A stretch of 64,000 nt of DNA from Eulemur rufifrons. Lineage: Eukaryota; Chordata; Mammalia; Primates; Lemuridae. Position 1 is the first letter of the stretch. The number at the start of each line of letters is the position of its first letter. Below are positions 33,901-45,574 of the stretch, piece after piece. A program made the position numbers and the translations under genes. The notes beneath the pieces are model-generated. The model saw only the letters and a program-made list of their open reading frames with translations. It did not search any database and was not told the DNA's origin. The DNA lies in NCBI RefSeq assembly GCF_041146395.1, contig NC_090989.1, positions 224,100,843 through 224,164,842 of the forward strand. Reading direction: 5' to 3'.

Positions 33901-35980
33901 AATCTTGAGAACCGTGAGTGCCAACATAGAAGGATGATCTTTCATGACAGCCAGGAAAAGGAGTAAGGCCTCAGTGGCTATGGCTGAAGTAAACAGATTT
34001 TGAAAATACTGTTGCCCCCACAATATAGCAGCATTTATATGCCTTCTTGCCTCTTCCTGCCTGATGAGCTGTGTAATGTACTATTTTCCAGCATTAATTT
34101 CACTTCTCAGTATATCTTTGTGGCTAAAAATGCCTACCCTACATTATATTAGATGTTGCCCAGAATGAAGGAAATGAGAGAATATGCAGTTCATTGTTCC
34201 ATGATATGGATAATCCAAGTGATGGATCAAAATTTTCCACTAACGGAGCTACAACGCAAGCATTGCACACGCACCCAGGGCCCAGGAGCACACACTCCCT
34301 TGTTCTCTGATTCTCACTGTTTCTTCCCCTAGGTCTCCAGGGTTTGGCAGGGGTCTGAGGGTGGAGTGAAGGGCTTCACGGGGCTGATCACATGTGCTTC
34401 CCAGCAGGATTAGCCTGAAAGCTCAAAGCATCACCCCCTATCAATGAAGGCACCTCCAAATTCAGTTCCATCACTATGTCTCACCATATTTTGACAAGAA
34501 AACCCTGTTTCATGGGACCTCCTGCTAAACCTAACTTTAAAATTGTCCCTGCTTCCTCTGGCTCTGTCGTAGACAGTCCTAAAGATACCAGCGGGCCTGT
34601 ATCTGATTCAGAGGGGGCTTATCTTATCAGCTTGGAGAACTTAGCAGCAGGATGGTGTACTCAGGGATCGGAGCACACCTCTCACTGGTATTTGACCTTG
34701 GCTTTCCTGCCAACTTGTGGAACCCCGTTAGGAAAGAAAGAAGCTGTCAACATTCAGAACTGAAGAGGAAATAGCATTTTGGAGATAAAATTTCCCTTGT
34801 AGCAGATGTATATTTTGTTAGCTTTATCAAGTCTCTTTCCACAGAGTCCCACAGCAGTAGACTCTATAAAATAACAAAATCACACATAATCCAGAAAGCT
34901 AGAAATACCCCTTTGAGAATGCCTGCTGAAAGGGGCCCAACACAAAGCCCTAGAGCTGGGCACATTTCTGAGTTATCCTGCTGTAATTGTCTGGGGGCCT
35001 TAATTTTCTCATTACCTACTTTTATAAGCCAGGTACAAATAATTAGAACTGCATAGGGAGGGAAAATTATTGGGGCTTTAAAATATCTCAACACTAGATG
35101 AGAAGAGAATAAATACATCTTAGTTTTAGCCTGGGCACCACAGGAGGAGACTTGAATCCTGAAACAAAAATCTAAGTGTACATCGTTTATTTTGGGGGAC
35201 TAAAGGAAGCACAGGTAGGGGAGAAGAAAAGTAAGACAAGGAAGGGAAGAAAAGTAATAAAGGTTGGGTTCTCAAGCCAATGACCACGGTAGATGAGTGA
35301 AACTTAATCCTGCATGAGCACTCTGGGAGCCTGTGAAAAACAGATGCCTTAGGATCCCCCAAGGGGCAGGGGAGGGGAGGTATTTATACACCAGCTTTCA
35401 TCATGTGCTGTTGCAGGAGTCCCGGCAGAGCCATCCAGAACTTATGTGGACTGCCTTTGACTCAAAGCACTTTACCTAATATTTACTTTTCACTTACGAT
35501 TTTGGTTTTTTTGTGGATGGCAGGAAGTCATTGGCTAACCAATAATCAGATAAGCAGAGCATTTGTGGAAGGAATTCCTCCAGTCCTACATCTTAGTATA
35601 AGCATGGCTAATTTATTTCAGATCTGATAGCAATGCCACTGATTTGGAATGTGGACATCATTCAACACACTTCAAACAAGGTGCTGGAAGAGTAAACAGG
35701 GGACTGGGTACAGGAGGGCACTGTGTTATGTGCTGGGACCTCATCCTTCAAGTAATAAGGAGGAAGTACTGCCCTGGACCTTCCCCCATGCCCTGCAAAG
35801 TTTATCTGGCTTCCTGCGCACTTACTTGCTGGTCATGTGAGGTCTAGCACTGTCCAGTGTCCCGTAGCTCCTCACATGCAGATGGAAAACCTGGGATTGG
35901 CCAGTCATTCTAAAATCTCAACAATAATACTGAATTTTTCTACAATAGTTTCTAGATCTCAGAATACACAATTTCTATTT
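30970..35980. other. Repeat-poor intronic stretch
   Basis: Over about 5 kb I recognise no interspersed repeat, unusual in this window. ORFs of up to 132 codons on both strands (for example 32836-33234 plus, 32811-33128 minus) overlap in a GC-richer patch at 32820-33110 and show no domain. AT-rich sequence lies at 32300-32620. Confidence 0.45.
32820..33110. promoter_or_regulatory. Candidate CpG-enriched intronic element
   Basis: About a dozen CpGs occur in 290 bp within otherwise CpG-poor intron. The stretch also has an overlapping E-box/GATA-like CAGCTGATAAG near 32936-32948 and two CCAGTCGGG repeats in direct tandem (about 33015-33033). Enhancer or promoter function is inference only. Confidence 0.3.
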
Positions 35981-36080
35981 TGAAAGAAGATGGGATTAAT
36001 TCAATTAAGTGCAATTCAACAAAAATGTATCTACGTATTTATGTATGTTATAGTTAAAATATCACTTAAATATTTATACA

Positions 36081-36163
36081 TACAAGGGCTATCTGGAAAG
36101 TATCCAGCCATGTAATATGTTCTCGTTATATGAAAAAATGGCTGGATACTTTCTGGACAGCCC

Positions 36164-36167
<4 letters not shown>
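36081..36167. mobile_element. Palindromic TA-flanked DNA transposon (mariner-type MITE), copy 2
   Basis: The left arm core is GGGCTATCTGGAAAGTATCC and the right arm core GGATACTTTCTGGACAGCCC. The arms (26 bp counted) agree at 23 positions. The spacer (with gttctcgttatatg) is related to that of copy 1 (gttctcatcatatt). The left end is at TA; the right end runs into a (TG)n microsatellite, so its TA is not clean. Confidence 0.75.
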
Positions 36168-36203
<36 letters not shown>

Positions 36204-36250
36204 GTGTGTGTGTGTGTATATATATACACACACACACATACATACACACA
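36163..36250 (+). repeat. Compound (TG)n(TA)n(TG)n(TA)n(CA)n microsatellite
   Basis: Alternating purine-pyrimidine repeats run for about 88 bp. The inner TG block, the central TATATA and the CA block are mutually complementary and could form a hairpin centred near 36221. Confidence 0.95.
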
Positions 36251-36947
36251 TTCTCTGCCTTAAAAAATTTATAATCAAGGGTTGGGGAATAAATGTACAA
36301 AAATACTATACAACAAGGCATGTTATAACCCTAAAAGCATAAACAGAGTGTGTTACACCATTAAGGAAGTAGCAATAAATTCCAACTTGGTGAAAATGAT
36401 GGAAATTTTATGGAGAAATGAATTTGAGTTATATCTAAGTAAGGTTGCCTCTTGTCCTTAAGTGCAAGCTCTCTGCCTGTGGTCAGGATCATGGCTTCAA
36501 TCTTAGCCAAAGCTGACTCCTCACTTCTTTGTGTCACCAATGTACCTTTACCATTATTTCTGTAATTGTTGGCTTACTTGTCTGTACCTCTTCCTGGGCT
36601 ATGAGATTCTCCAAGGCAGAGCTGTGCCTTATCATTTCCTTGTGCACCTCCTCTCCATACTGAGCACAATATCTGGCCAGAGCAATGTGGACACCAGCCT
36701 GATCAAGACAGAGGGGGGTGGTAAAGAGAAAGGAAATGAGTTTGTCCACACTGGGGGAGGCCGACATCTGAAGCACATGTGCATTCAGGTCATTAGGTAG
36801 GAAGCGGGAGGACAAGAAGAGAAAGTAACCAGTAGCAGATCCTTTCATTGTCTTTCATTTGGACCCATTGCCGGGGTCAAGGACAAAGAACATAGAAGCT
36901 CTTGGATTTATCTCACCTGGTGATCTGAGTGGACTCCTGTGATATGG

Positions 36948-37345
36948 TATCTTAGTCCATTTTGTGTTGCTATAAAGGAATACCTGAGGCTGGATAATTT
37001 ATAAAGAAAAGAGGTTTATTTAGCTCATGGTCCTGCAGGTTTTATAAGAAGCATGGTGTTAGGATCTGCTCAGCTTCTGCTGAGGGCCTTAGGTTGCTTC
37101 CACTCATAGTGGAAGGTGAAGGGGAGTGGGTGTGTGCAGAGGTCACACGGTGAGAGAGCAAGAGGTGGGAGGTGCCAGGCTCTTTTTAACAACCAGCTCT
37201 CCCAGGAACTAACTGAGTGAGAACTCACTCACTCCCAAGGGAGGGCATCAATCTATTCATGAAGGATACACCCCCATGACCCAAACACCTTCCCCTGGGT
37301 CCCACCTCCAACATTGGGGATCAAATTCCAACACAAGGTTTGGAA
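36948..37345 (-). mobile_element. MaLR solo LTR (MST/THE1 type)
   Basis: Reversed hallmarks are 'atcttagtccattttgtgtt', 'gaggctggataatttataaa', 'gaaaagaggtttatttagct', 'ggaaggtgaaggggagtggg', 'gtgagaactcactcactccc' and 'acacccccatgacccaaaca'. It is in the PGM5 sense orientation. Confidence 0.88.
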
Positions 37346-37349
37346 CCAT

Positions 37350-39045
37350 ACGAAATAGCCTTTGCAATTTCTTTTGATTGATCAATCTACCTTATACTAG
37401 AATAGGTGAAAAAGGACCTTTATTTTTTTCTGAATATGGTTGTGTTTTTGTTAGGAGATGAGCTCCCAAATCTCTTTATTAGTGTTCACAGTGCCTAGGA
37501 CACTAGCATTTCATAAATGATAGTGGAGGTAGTAACATGAGCTCAGTACTACGAATCGACACTTCACATTTTATCAGCGGCATAATAACTTTTTAAATGA
37601 TTAGTATCACAGATGCACTGGTGCAAAATGCTTTGAATTCTTTGAGTTCTCTAAGGGCAAATTTTACGTGTCAGATACCAACTTTACTTTTTCACATAAT
37701 AAAAACTGAGGCAGTTTTCCCTAAGGTAACAGCATCTTTAATTAATTCTAGGTAAGTGATTCTGAAGGTAATGAGAAGAGGCAGATACTCCTTAGGTGTG
37801 GTGGATAATCTCCGAGGTTTTGCGGGTGTGAGCGTGTGTGAGTCTGTGTGTTTGCACAGTTGTTTCCCAGATATTTTGATGCCCCTGGGGAGAATCCTCC
37901 TCCACTGAGAGTCACCACCACCGGGAGCCTTTCTTACCCATGGGAGAGGATGCAGTGGCAGAATTAAGGTTGAGACGTGCACACTTACAACTGAAGCCCA
38001 GAATGGAAATGGGCTGAGAGAGAAAAAAATAAAAGGAAAGAGGTGGAAAGAAATGGAGATAGCCAGACAGATTCAGAGGGAAAATGTTCCCTTTACATAG
38101 AGAAACAGCCAAAGGATACTCTCAAGTAATGCTGCTTGTTATGTCCATATTTTGATAAATGGGACCACATTGTGCTGCTTGTCCAAACAGCCCCAATCTC
38201 AGGCCAGGCTCTGGCTGGAGAAAGGGAACCCACACAATAACAGCAGGTTTCCTACCACATCGATCCTGTTGATGTTGGAGCAGATTAAAGCAGATGTTTC
38301 CTGTCAAACTGTGAATCTATTCCCAAAGAACACATCTGCATCCCCAGTCTCTGAGCCACACATAAGACCAGGGCTATCCACACAACTGGATTTCTCCTCA
38401 ACCTCACTGTTCATTTGTTAGGTCAGTTATCCCTAAACAACATAACATAACAACAAACAACATAGTATGCTCTGGAATACTGTGTTCTTCTTATAAATTA
38501 AACACAGCACAAAGTTTCTATAAAAGGAGAACACTATTAAGAAAATGGTCCCTGCAACCAATTAGAGGATATATTGTCTGTGACACGTGCCTGCCATGAC
38601 CAACTGGACTCCTATGCTTAAAGATACCTAAACCATTGGGGGAGAGAAGCGGGGACCCAGAGGGTTAACTCTAAGAGGATCTAGAAATCCCCATGGAAAT
38701 GGGCCCATCAACAAAGGGTGATTTCATCAATTAAGGAAAATTCAGCTACTTGTGGAGAAAATTTGGCAACTCTTCAACAGTATACCTTTTTCTTTTTTAG
38801 GAAGTGGGGAGCACTGAGTAGAGAGCATGTAGGAAATATTGGCATGTAATATTTATCAGACACAGACTAGAAATGTCTGTGAAAACTCCAAGAACTCTCA
38901 ACTCAGATACCAAGAAGCATAAAATGCTTTAAGTTTCACTTCCAGTTGTCAGAATCGTTATGATCAAGAGGCAGCATTTTCTTCAATAAACAACTCAATG
39001 AAATCGAAAATTTAGATGAAAGAGAAAACATAAGGCAGACTACAT
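37350..39045. other. Unassigned sequence
   Basis: No repeat family or gene is recognised. Small ORFs at 37692-38421 lack domains. Confidence 0.45.
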
Positions 39046-39051
39046 TATTAA

Positions 39052-39298
39052 GTAATAACAACGGCTGATATTCATTGAGTACTTATTCTATACTGATCAC
39101 TTTACATTTATTAACTCATTCGAGTTGCGTGACAACCTGACAAGGTTAAGTACTCTAATTTTCATCCATCAGGTGATAAAACAGGCATAGAGAGGTTAGG
39201 TAACTTCCCTACATTACAGATACTAATGGTGGGTGTCAGATTTGAGCAGGTGTTTGTGAATCCAAAGCCCAGGCTCTCAATCACCACATCACAGCACT
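39052..39298 (+). repeat. MIR SINE (near full length)
   Basis: Hallmarks are 'gctgatattcattgagtact', 'atttattaactcattcgagt', 'gataaaacaggcatagagag', 'gttaggtaacttccctacat' and 'aatccaaagcccaggctctc'. Confidence 0.8.
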
Positions 39299-39310
39299 TT
39301 GTTACTCACA

Positions 39311-39380
39311 ATGGATGGTTTAAAGAAAAGAGGTTTACTTAGCTCACGGTCCTGCAGGCTGTACAAGAAGCCTAATCTCA
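39311..39380 (-). mobile_element. MaLR (MST/THE1) LTR fragment
   Basis: 'aaagaaaagaggtttactta', 'gctcacggtcctgcaggctg' and 'tacaagaagcc' match the reversed LTR seen intact at 36948-37345. Only about 70 bp remain. Confidence 0.7.
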
Positions 39381-39431
39381 TTCATTCCTTCTCACCACTA
39401 CTATGATCAACTACTATGGCCAAAGCATAGT

Positions 39432-39460
39432 AAAAAAAAAAAAGAAGAAGAAGAAGAAGA
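39432..39460 (+). repeat. (A)n(AAG)n short tandem repeat
   Basis: An A run of about 11 is followed by about six AAG units. Confidence 0.95.
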
Positions 39461-39659
39461 CATGATTCCAGTTCTCTAGAAGCTCATTCAAAGGCTTCCC
39501 GTGAGCAACATTCAAATCTAAGAGAAGAAAGCTTTATTACAGCCACAAGTTCTGATCCCTCAGGCCAACATAAGCTGTTTCCTCTCAGTATCCCCATTGC
39601 TCTATTATGGCATTCTGTACATTGGACTAAGTGTTGCTGAAGGTATCTGACTCTCTCAC

Positions 39660-39770
39660 TAAATCACAACTTTTTTTGAAGGTAAACTGAATTTCATTCC
39701 TTCATAACACCGTCTGACCCAGAGAAGGTATTCAATAAATGTTGGCTGATGAGTAAGTGAATAAGCTGTA
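39660..39770 (+). repeat. L2 LINE 3' end
   Basis: 'gacccagagaaggtattcaa' and 'taaatgttggctgatgagta' are the typical L2 tail. Confidence 0.6.
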
Positions 39771-39774
39771 ATAA

Positions 39775-40485
39775 GCAAGTGACATCAAGGGCAATGGCAT
39801 TTTTAGGGAAACACCCATAATTCTAGACTACCCTTTAAGGACGGGCAAAGAACAAACACATACAGGAATTAGCAGGTACTGACAGTTGCCCACCCAAAGT
39901 CATGCCCACCACTGCCCTTATGAAGAGAATCATAACTTTATTCAGGTATCCACCCCTCAGGTGACGTGTCTATAGAACAGGGTAAATACTGTACAGGAGG
40001 ACTTCTGGAAAAGTTTCCTTTACTTTAAAAAGACACATAAATAGAAGGCAGTCTCTTTTCTTCCATAAGGCTATGTCATATGTGGGGGTGACAGCTGGCA
40101 CTGCTGGGGCCCTTCCATGAGGACATCTCACTGGGGATGACAGAACCTGGTTCCTTCATGACATCACTGTGGCAATAAAATAGCCACCTCTGGAGCTACG
40201 GCTGTGTAGACATTTTAAAATGTGAGATACAACTTTTATTGTTTACACCATCTGAAATTCAGGGTTTTTTGTTACTTGCAACTGAAAGCCACATTGTTTC
40301 CAAAAATCTTGTTCCCAGTCTTTGTTGCCCTATCACATGACTCCATAGGTAAGGACTGGTTTGACCTCAGTGGGTTTTTCAAACTCTGAGCATCCATTTA
40401 CTTATTTGTAAAATGGGGGAAATAACGCTTTTCTCATTGAGCTATGAGTTGCTATATCCTATAGCATGGAATCTTTTCTCTAGTA
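39775..40485. other. Unassigned sequence
   Basis: No clear repeat is seen, apart from a MIR-like 'acttatttgtaaaatggggg' at about 40401-40420. Confidence 0.4.
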
Positions 40486-40489
40486 GACA

Positions 40490-40560
40490 TTCCTCCTCAT
40501 CCTCCTCCTCTTCCTCCTTTTCCTCCTCCTCCTCCTCATCATCACCATCAAAAATATCAT
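40490..40560 (+). repeat. (CCT)n-rich trinucleotide tract
   Basis: This imperfect TCC/CTC trinucleotide repeat changes to CAT/ATC units at the right end. Confidence 0.9.
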
Positions 40561-40699
40561 CCTCATAGTTTATGCCATCTTAAATTCTTTAATCTAGAGA
40601 AAAGAAAAAACTTTTTTAGCAGTCAAAGATTAGAGACATTTTACATCTACACAGACTACAATATACTACATAGCTTTTTTAGGACATCATCTAAACCTA

Positions 40700-41110
40700 T
40701 GGCAGAGACTTCTAGTTGTCTCTCCATAACCATCATCCCCTTCTTTTGTAATAAGAACACCCCTGATTTTCAGCTGTGCCCATGGCCATTCAGAATGAAG
40801 ACTCCATTTCCCAGCTTCCCTTGGAGCTAGGTGTGGCCACATTGTTAAGTTCTGGCCAATAGGATATAAACAAAAGTGTCAACTGTCCACTTCTGTGAAC
40901 CTCCTTAAAATATGGTGGATGGTACATCCTCTGCTCTTCTTCTCTATCCTTTTCTCCAGCCAGTGCCTAAAATGCAGACACGGTGGTTGGAGCTCCCACT
41001 GTCTGGGATCCTGAGGACAAAGGCTACATCCAAGGGAGGCAGGGATAGGGGCTAGCAGGAACGTGGGTCCTTGGGGACTCTGTGGAGAAGAGCCGCCACT
41101 ATCCCAGCCC
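40700..41110 (+). repeat. Old interspersed repeat, family unassigned
   Basis: 'cccagcttcccttggagcta', 'ggtgtggccacattgttaag' and 'ttctggccaataggatataa' form a widely repeated mammalian motif. I cannot name the family securely. Confidence 0.45.
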
Positions 41111-41114
41111 TGAC

Positions 41115-42425
41115 TATTTCCCTTCCAGCTGGGGAAGATGAGGCTCTGAGAAGTGATGAGAGTCAGATACCACCACACTCACATCCTTTTGTTTTTCCTG
41201 CTGCATCTCCATGAGATCTTCCTCTAGCCTGCCCCACCCCAGCTCAATGTCATGCCCACCCGGAGCCACAACCCAGCCTCTGGTCTCTAGTTTACTCAAG
41301 GAGTTGGCCCTTGATGGAAGTTTCCTCTTTAAATCCAAAAGCCTTGTCCAAATCAGCCCTCACTCTCCAATTTCTCATGCTCCTAGCATCCACCTGATTT
41401 GATAAGATTCATGGAAAAAAATCCCATTTGGGGAGGAATGCCCACCTTCCACCTTCCACATCTCTCCTTAGTGTGACAGAGAAGTTGGTGAATAGAGCTT
41501 TACGTATAAAGGGAGTCGAGAAGATCTCACGATTTTTTTCTAAAGTCATTATGAAAGCAAAAAAACAACCATTCTAACAATAAACTGGGGTTGAGATAGT
41601 AATTGTTGAAAAAAGTAGCCAGTGTTACATTAGTAACCAAGAAAGCCGCTTTTGCAAATCTCTCCTCTGTCCTCTCATTCCCCCACACACAGGTGTATCA
41701 CAGAGCAATTCATTTAATCATGATGTTTTTCTTATTTCACTTTTGTAGCTTTTGGCCGAACTACTAAACAGATTGTGAAACGGACACATGCTTACAATAT
41801 GCACACAAATCACATGGTATGTTTTAATGGGATGTGTATGCAATTCAAAGTCAAAACTCTATCATCAGAATTAGTGGCAGGGATAAATGTTTCAGGTCTG
41901 TATGGAGGTAATGGATTTTGGCCAGCATACAGACAGACACAGATGTGTTTTAAAAGTAGGTCTGCATTTTCCCAGAAAGACAATTTTTCAAAAGAGATGA
42001 GGCTTCTAAGATTCAATATGTGTTCTATGGAAGCACCTAATAGAAAAAGCCAAGTTGTCTCAATTGCAACAACTTTAGAGGGTGTTAATAAAAAGGCATG
42101 GATCAAAAGGCAATAGGGCCACTAACTGAAAGCTTTAATATATGTACAAAAAAGAGCTAAAGAAAATTAACAATCATGACTTACCAGGTCATCTGAAAAA
42201 CTACAAAATTCAGATGCTGGAGGTTCACACAGCGGTCTTCTAAGAGCTTGCTGTGCTGTGAAATGGGGGGTATCCCACAGCAGGAGCATTGCACAGTCAC
42301 CACTTATGTGCATGGGGGATAAGGGATCTGAGTGTAGCCACTGGCAAAGGTTTAGATCTTCACGTGGAAGAACGTGAGAAGAGTAAGAATCCACCGGCTG
42401 CGCTTCCGTTGTCATAAAGCTCCAT
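41115..42425. other. Unassigned sequence
   Basis: No repeat is recognised. The overlapping ORFs at 41775-42116 (plus) and 41810-42106 (minus), about 100 codons each, are antiparallel readings without domains. Confidence 0.45.
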
Positions 42426-42429
42426 GGTC

Positions 42430-43040
42430 ATGACAATAACAGCTGACGCCCACCGAGCTTGCCCTGTGGACTGGCACTGCTCTAAGCACTATCCATATAT
42501 TACCTCATTTAATCATCAGTAAGAGACCCTGTGCTGTGGTTTGAATATTTGTCCCCTCCAACACTCATGTTGAAACTTAATCCCCAATGTGGCAGTATGG
42601 AGAGGTGGGGCCTTTAAGAGGTGATTGGGTCATGAGGGCTCATTAATGGATTCATGAGCAAATGGGTTAATGAGTTGTCATGGGAGGGGAACCGGTGGCT
42701 TTATAAGAAGAGGAAGAGAGACCTGAGCTAGCACACTCAGCCCCCTCACCATGTGATACCCTGTGCCACCTTGGGACTCTGCAATTAGTCCCCACTAGTA
42801 AGAAGGCCCTCACCAGATGCAGCCCCTGGATCTTGGACTTCTCAGCCTCCAGAAATATAAGAAATAAATTCTTTTTTTTTTTTTAAATAAATTACCCAGT
42901 TTCAGATATTCTGTTAAAAGCAACAGAAAACAGACTAAGATACCCAGAGAAGCGGTTAGGGAATCAGCCCAAGGTCACAGAGCCAGAAAGCAGAGGAGTC
43001 AGAGTTCAAACCCAGGTAGTCCAAATGCAGAGGCCAATGA
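42430..43040 (+). repeat. MIR SINE split by a MaLR LTR
   Basis: The left half (42430-42532: 'caataacagctgacgcccac', 'ttacctcatttaatcatcag') and right half (42943-43040: 'cagcccaaggtcacagagcc', 'gagttcaaacccaggtagtc') join into one MIR body. The LTR lies between them. Confidence 0.7.
42533..42942 (+). mobile_element. MaLR solo LTR (MST/THE1 type) inside a MIR
   Basis: Hallmarks are 'tgtggtttgaatatttgtcc', 'ttgaaacttaatccccaatg', 'gggtcatgagggctcattaa', 'tcttggacttctcagcctcc', 'aaataaattacccagtttca' and 'aacagaaaacagactaagat'. A short ACCC repeat at both borders may be the remains of a 5-bp target duplication. It is antisense to PGM5. Confidence 0.85.
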
Positions 43041-43439
43041 AGGTCAGAGAGTACCTTGTCCCATCTCGTGCATGAGCTCATGTGAGTACACTGGCAGGCA
43101 TAAATGCTTGCTCTTCTTAAACTATATTATCTCTCTCTAGCATATTCTCTCTCTCCCTCCCACCCCTAAATTTAGGTAGTAGAATCTGTGTAAGACAATC
43201 TGAGGAATGCAATGGCATCATAATTTGAAAATACTCTCCAGGTCTCTACTTGAGAGTCAGATTGAAGCCATGGACTTCTCTGAATCTAGCAGAATGCCTT
43301 ACACAGAGAATATTAATAAATTTTGTTGACAATGAAGTTTTCCATCGGAAAAACGGATGTCGTAGGGAAGATGAGCTCCAGCAGTGACATCCAGGACCAA
43401 GAAGTATGCCTGGCACACAGAAGGGGCTAAGAATGTTTT

Positions 43440-43612
43440 TTGGAAAGTGAAAATGTAGGAGGTAGGAGGTAAGGGTGGGAGGGAAAGAATGAAGGAAGGG
43501 AAGATAAGAAAGGAGAAGGTGAGGAAGGAAGGAGGGAGGGAGAAAGAAATGGAGGAAGAAAGGGAGGGAGGGAGAAAGGAGGAGAGAGGAGAGGAGGGGA
43601 AAGGACAGATGA
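43440..43612 (+). repeat. Polypurine tract (GGAA/GGGA-rich)
   Basis: Purines almost without interruption run from about 43485 to 43605, with GGAGG, GAAGG and GAAAG units. The long minus ORFs over this region (105-135 codons) are S/P/L-rich artefacts of the repeat. Confidence 0.9.
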
Positions 43613-43614
43613 CC

Positions 43615-44085
43615 ACTTAAGCATATGCACCACCATTCCAATTCCAATACCATTGTCAGCTATTGGTGAGCAGCAGAGGATTTGCAGGGGTGTGTGGAGG
43701 TAAGAAGAGGGTCTTGAATGCCCCCCAGAACTGCACCCCAATGCACGCACCTACTTCACACCCCTTTGCTTATCTATTGGGTCCCAAATTACTGCAGCTA
43801 CTCCTTCTGGAAGGAAAAAAGAAAGATCTTGCTTTGGAGAACAAATGCATCCATTCTCAGTCATTTGGTTTGGGAAGGAATAACCTCCTCCTGGCTCTAC
43901 CTAATGAGAGGAGGGAGGCGTAAGACTGTCAGCCTATCCCATCTCCCATGGCCCCAGCGAATCAACAGGCCAGAGATGGCACAAACCCCAACTAAAGGCA
44001 AGACTCAGGGTGATGTTTTCAGTTTCTTCTTGGACAGAAAAGCTTCATCTCTCATCCTCATAGACGGTGACATAAGGGTGTGAGG
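43615..44085. other. Unassigned sequence
   Basis: No repeat is recognised. Two overlapping plus ORFs (86 and 121 codons) show no domain. Confidence 0.4.
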
Positions 44086-44089
44086 TCTA

Positions 44090-44365
44090 GACATCCTGCA
44101 GATGCTTGCTGCCTGGACTCTGGCCTAGACAGCCAGAAGCAGAGAGCCTGAGGATCAGAGAAGCACCTTTCTAAGGCAGAGCAGGCGAGAGGGAGTATCC
44201 AGGTGAAATGGTAGTATCATCTGGGCTGCTGGATCCCGGTTCACCTGAGGCCAACCTACTTCAGTTATGTGGGCCAACCAATTCCATGTACTATCTAGGC
44301 CCCATGTCAGCTACTCTTCTCTCATTTGCTGCACAAAGATCCTGACTGATACACTCTTTCTGTGA
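44090..44365 (+). repeat. Possible old LTR or DNA repeat
   Basis: The 3' part with 'caaagatcctgactgataca' resembles the end of an old mammalian LTR-like repeat. The family is uncertain. Confidence 0.3.
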
Positions 44366-44369
44366 GTCC

Positions 44370-45165
44370 TGAATGGATCTTGCATTCTCAAATACAGGCG
44401 TCAAGTCACCAAAGAGTTTTCCTTCATGCTGTAATATAAGCCACCGATGCAATCGAGAACTCTAAAAGAGCTCGGAATTCCAAAAGACAATTTTAAACCT
44501 CAGGCAGAAACCTGATCAAAGATGAGATGACTAGATCCCGGGGCCTGGATTTCACCCCTTACCTTGACTGGGGCTAACAAGATCTGTTTTCATTTTTTTC
44601 TAGGCACAGACATCTTACACCCAACTGCTAATACATTATTTACTAAGGGAACCTGTTGTACTTAATCGGTATCTTTTATGTTTCTGGTCATCAGGTTGTC
44701 TTGTCTCAGATTTAAAACTCTTTGAGAGAAGGAATTATATCTGCTTAACCCACTTTACACAGAAACTAAGGGAGAAAAGCTGCTGAAACCTGATAAATGC
44801 TTGTGGGAACAGCCGCTACTGATGATCCTACAACTTCAAGCAGATCCTGAAGCAAGGGTATAAAACTTCCAACCTTACCTTGAACTCCAGTCAACATTTT
44901 CCTGGAAGTCTTAAGTTAAATCCAGGACTGCTTCTTCCAGAGTTTTACTAAACAGTAGTGATGATGTTCAAGGTCAAAATTACAAGACACCTTGGGTTGA
45001 AATTAATTCTACTTATCCTATGTCATCAACTACCCTTTGTGTAATATAGGTCCCTCTCTCCAACCCCACCCCACCCCACCCCTCAACCCACACAAAGGAT
45101 TTTCACTCAAGGTACAATCAGAACTTTTCCTGCTCTCAACAATACAGAAGAGTAAAGAGATTATG
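44370..45165. other. Unassigned sequence
   Basis: Nothing is recognised except a short CCCCA-rich patch at 45060-45085. Confidence 0.4.
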
Positions 45166-45169
45166 AGGC

Positions 45170-45360
45170 TTGAATCAAACAATCTGACCAGGTTTGACTG
45201 CTTCTTTCTTGCTGTGTGAGCTTAGGCAAGTTACTTAACCTCTCAACATCCTATTTTTCTATAAATACAATGTCAGTATAGCATCTGCCTCAAATATATC
45301 TGAGGGTTTGCATGACAATCACATAAGACGCTGTATCAGAGTCATTGTAAATGTTGATAC
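45170..45360 (+). repeat. MIR SINE
   Basis: 'gctgtgtgagcttaggcaag', 'ttacttaacctctcaacatc' and the following 'gcatctgcctcaaa' block are MIR. Confidence 0.7.
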
Positions 45361-45574
45361 AAATGCATCCACACTCTCACTCTTACACTTAGCTGAGCAA
45401 GCAAAGCTTTCGGGCAGCTTCTTGATTCACCCTGCATGTCTCTCTTAGATACTATTCTTCTTTCAGCCTGATGAGTAGTGAAATCAACTATATTTAGCAA
45501 GCGTTTGAGCAGCATTCCAACAGGCCCAGCCTAACACTCCCCTGGAGGTTGGAGCTTAAAATCCATTTTAAAAC

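Larger units (their letters stand above)
35985..36400 (+). repeat. Ancient repeat split by the second palindromic element
   Basis: The left part 'caattcaacaaaaatgtatc' and right part 'ttctctgccttaaaaaattt', 'aatactatacaacaaggcat' and 'gttataaccctaaaagcata' match the two sides of the same old repeat class as 17725-17850. The palindrome and a microsatellite lie between them. Confidence 0.45.

Noticed and set aside
43246..43653. 135-codon minus-strand ORF, with overlapping ORFs in other frames
   Set aside because: It is the translation of a polypurine/polypyrimidine tract, giving S/P/L/F-rich low complexity. All frames stay open for that reason.
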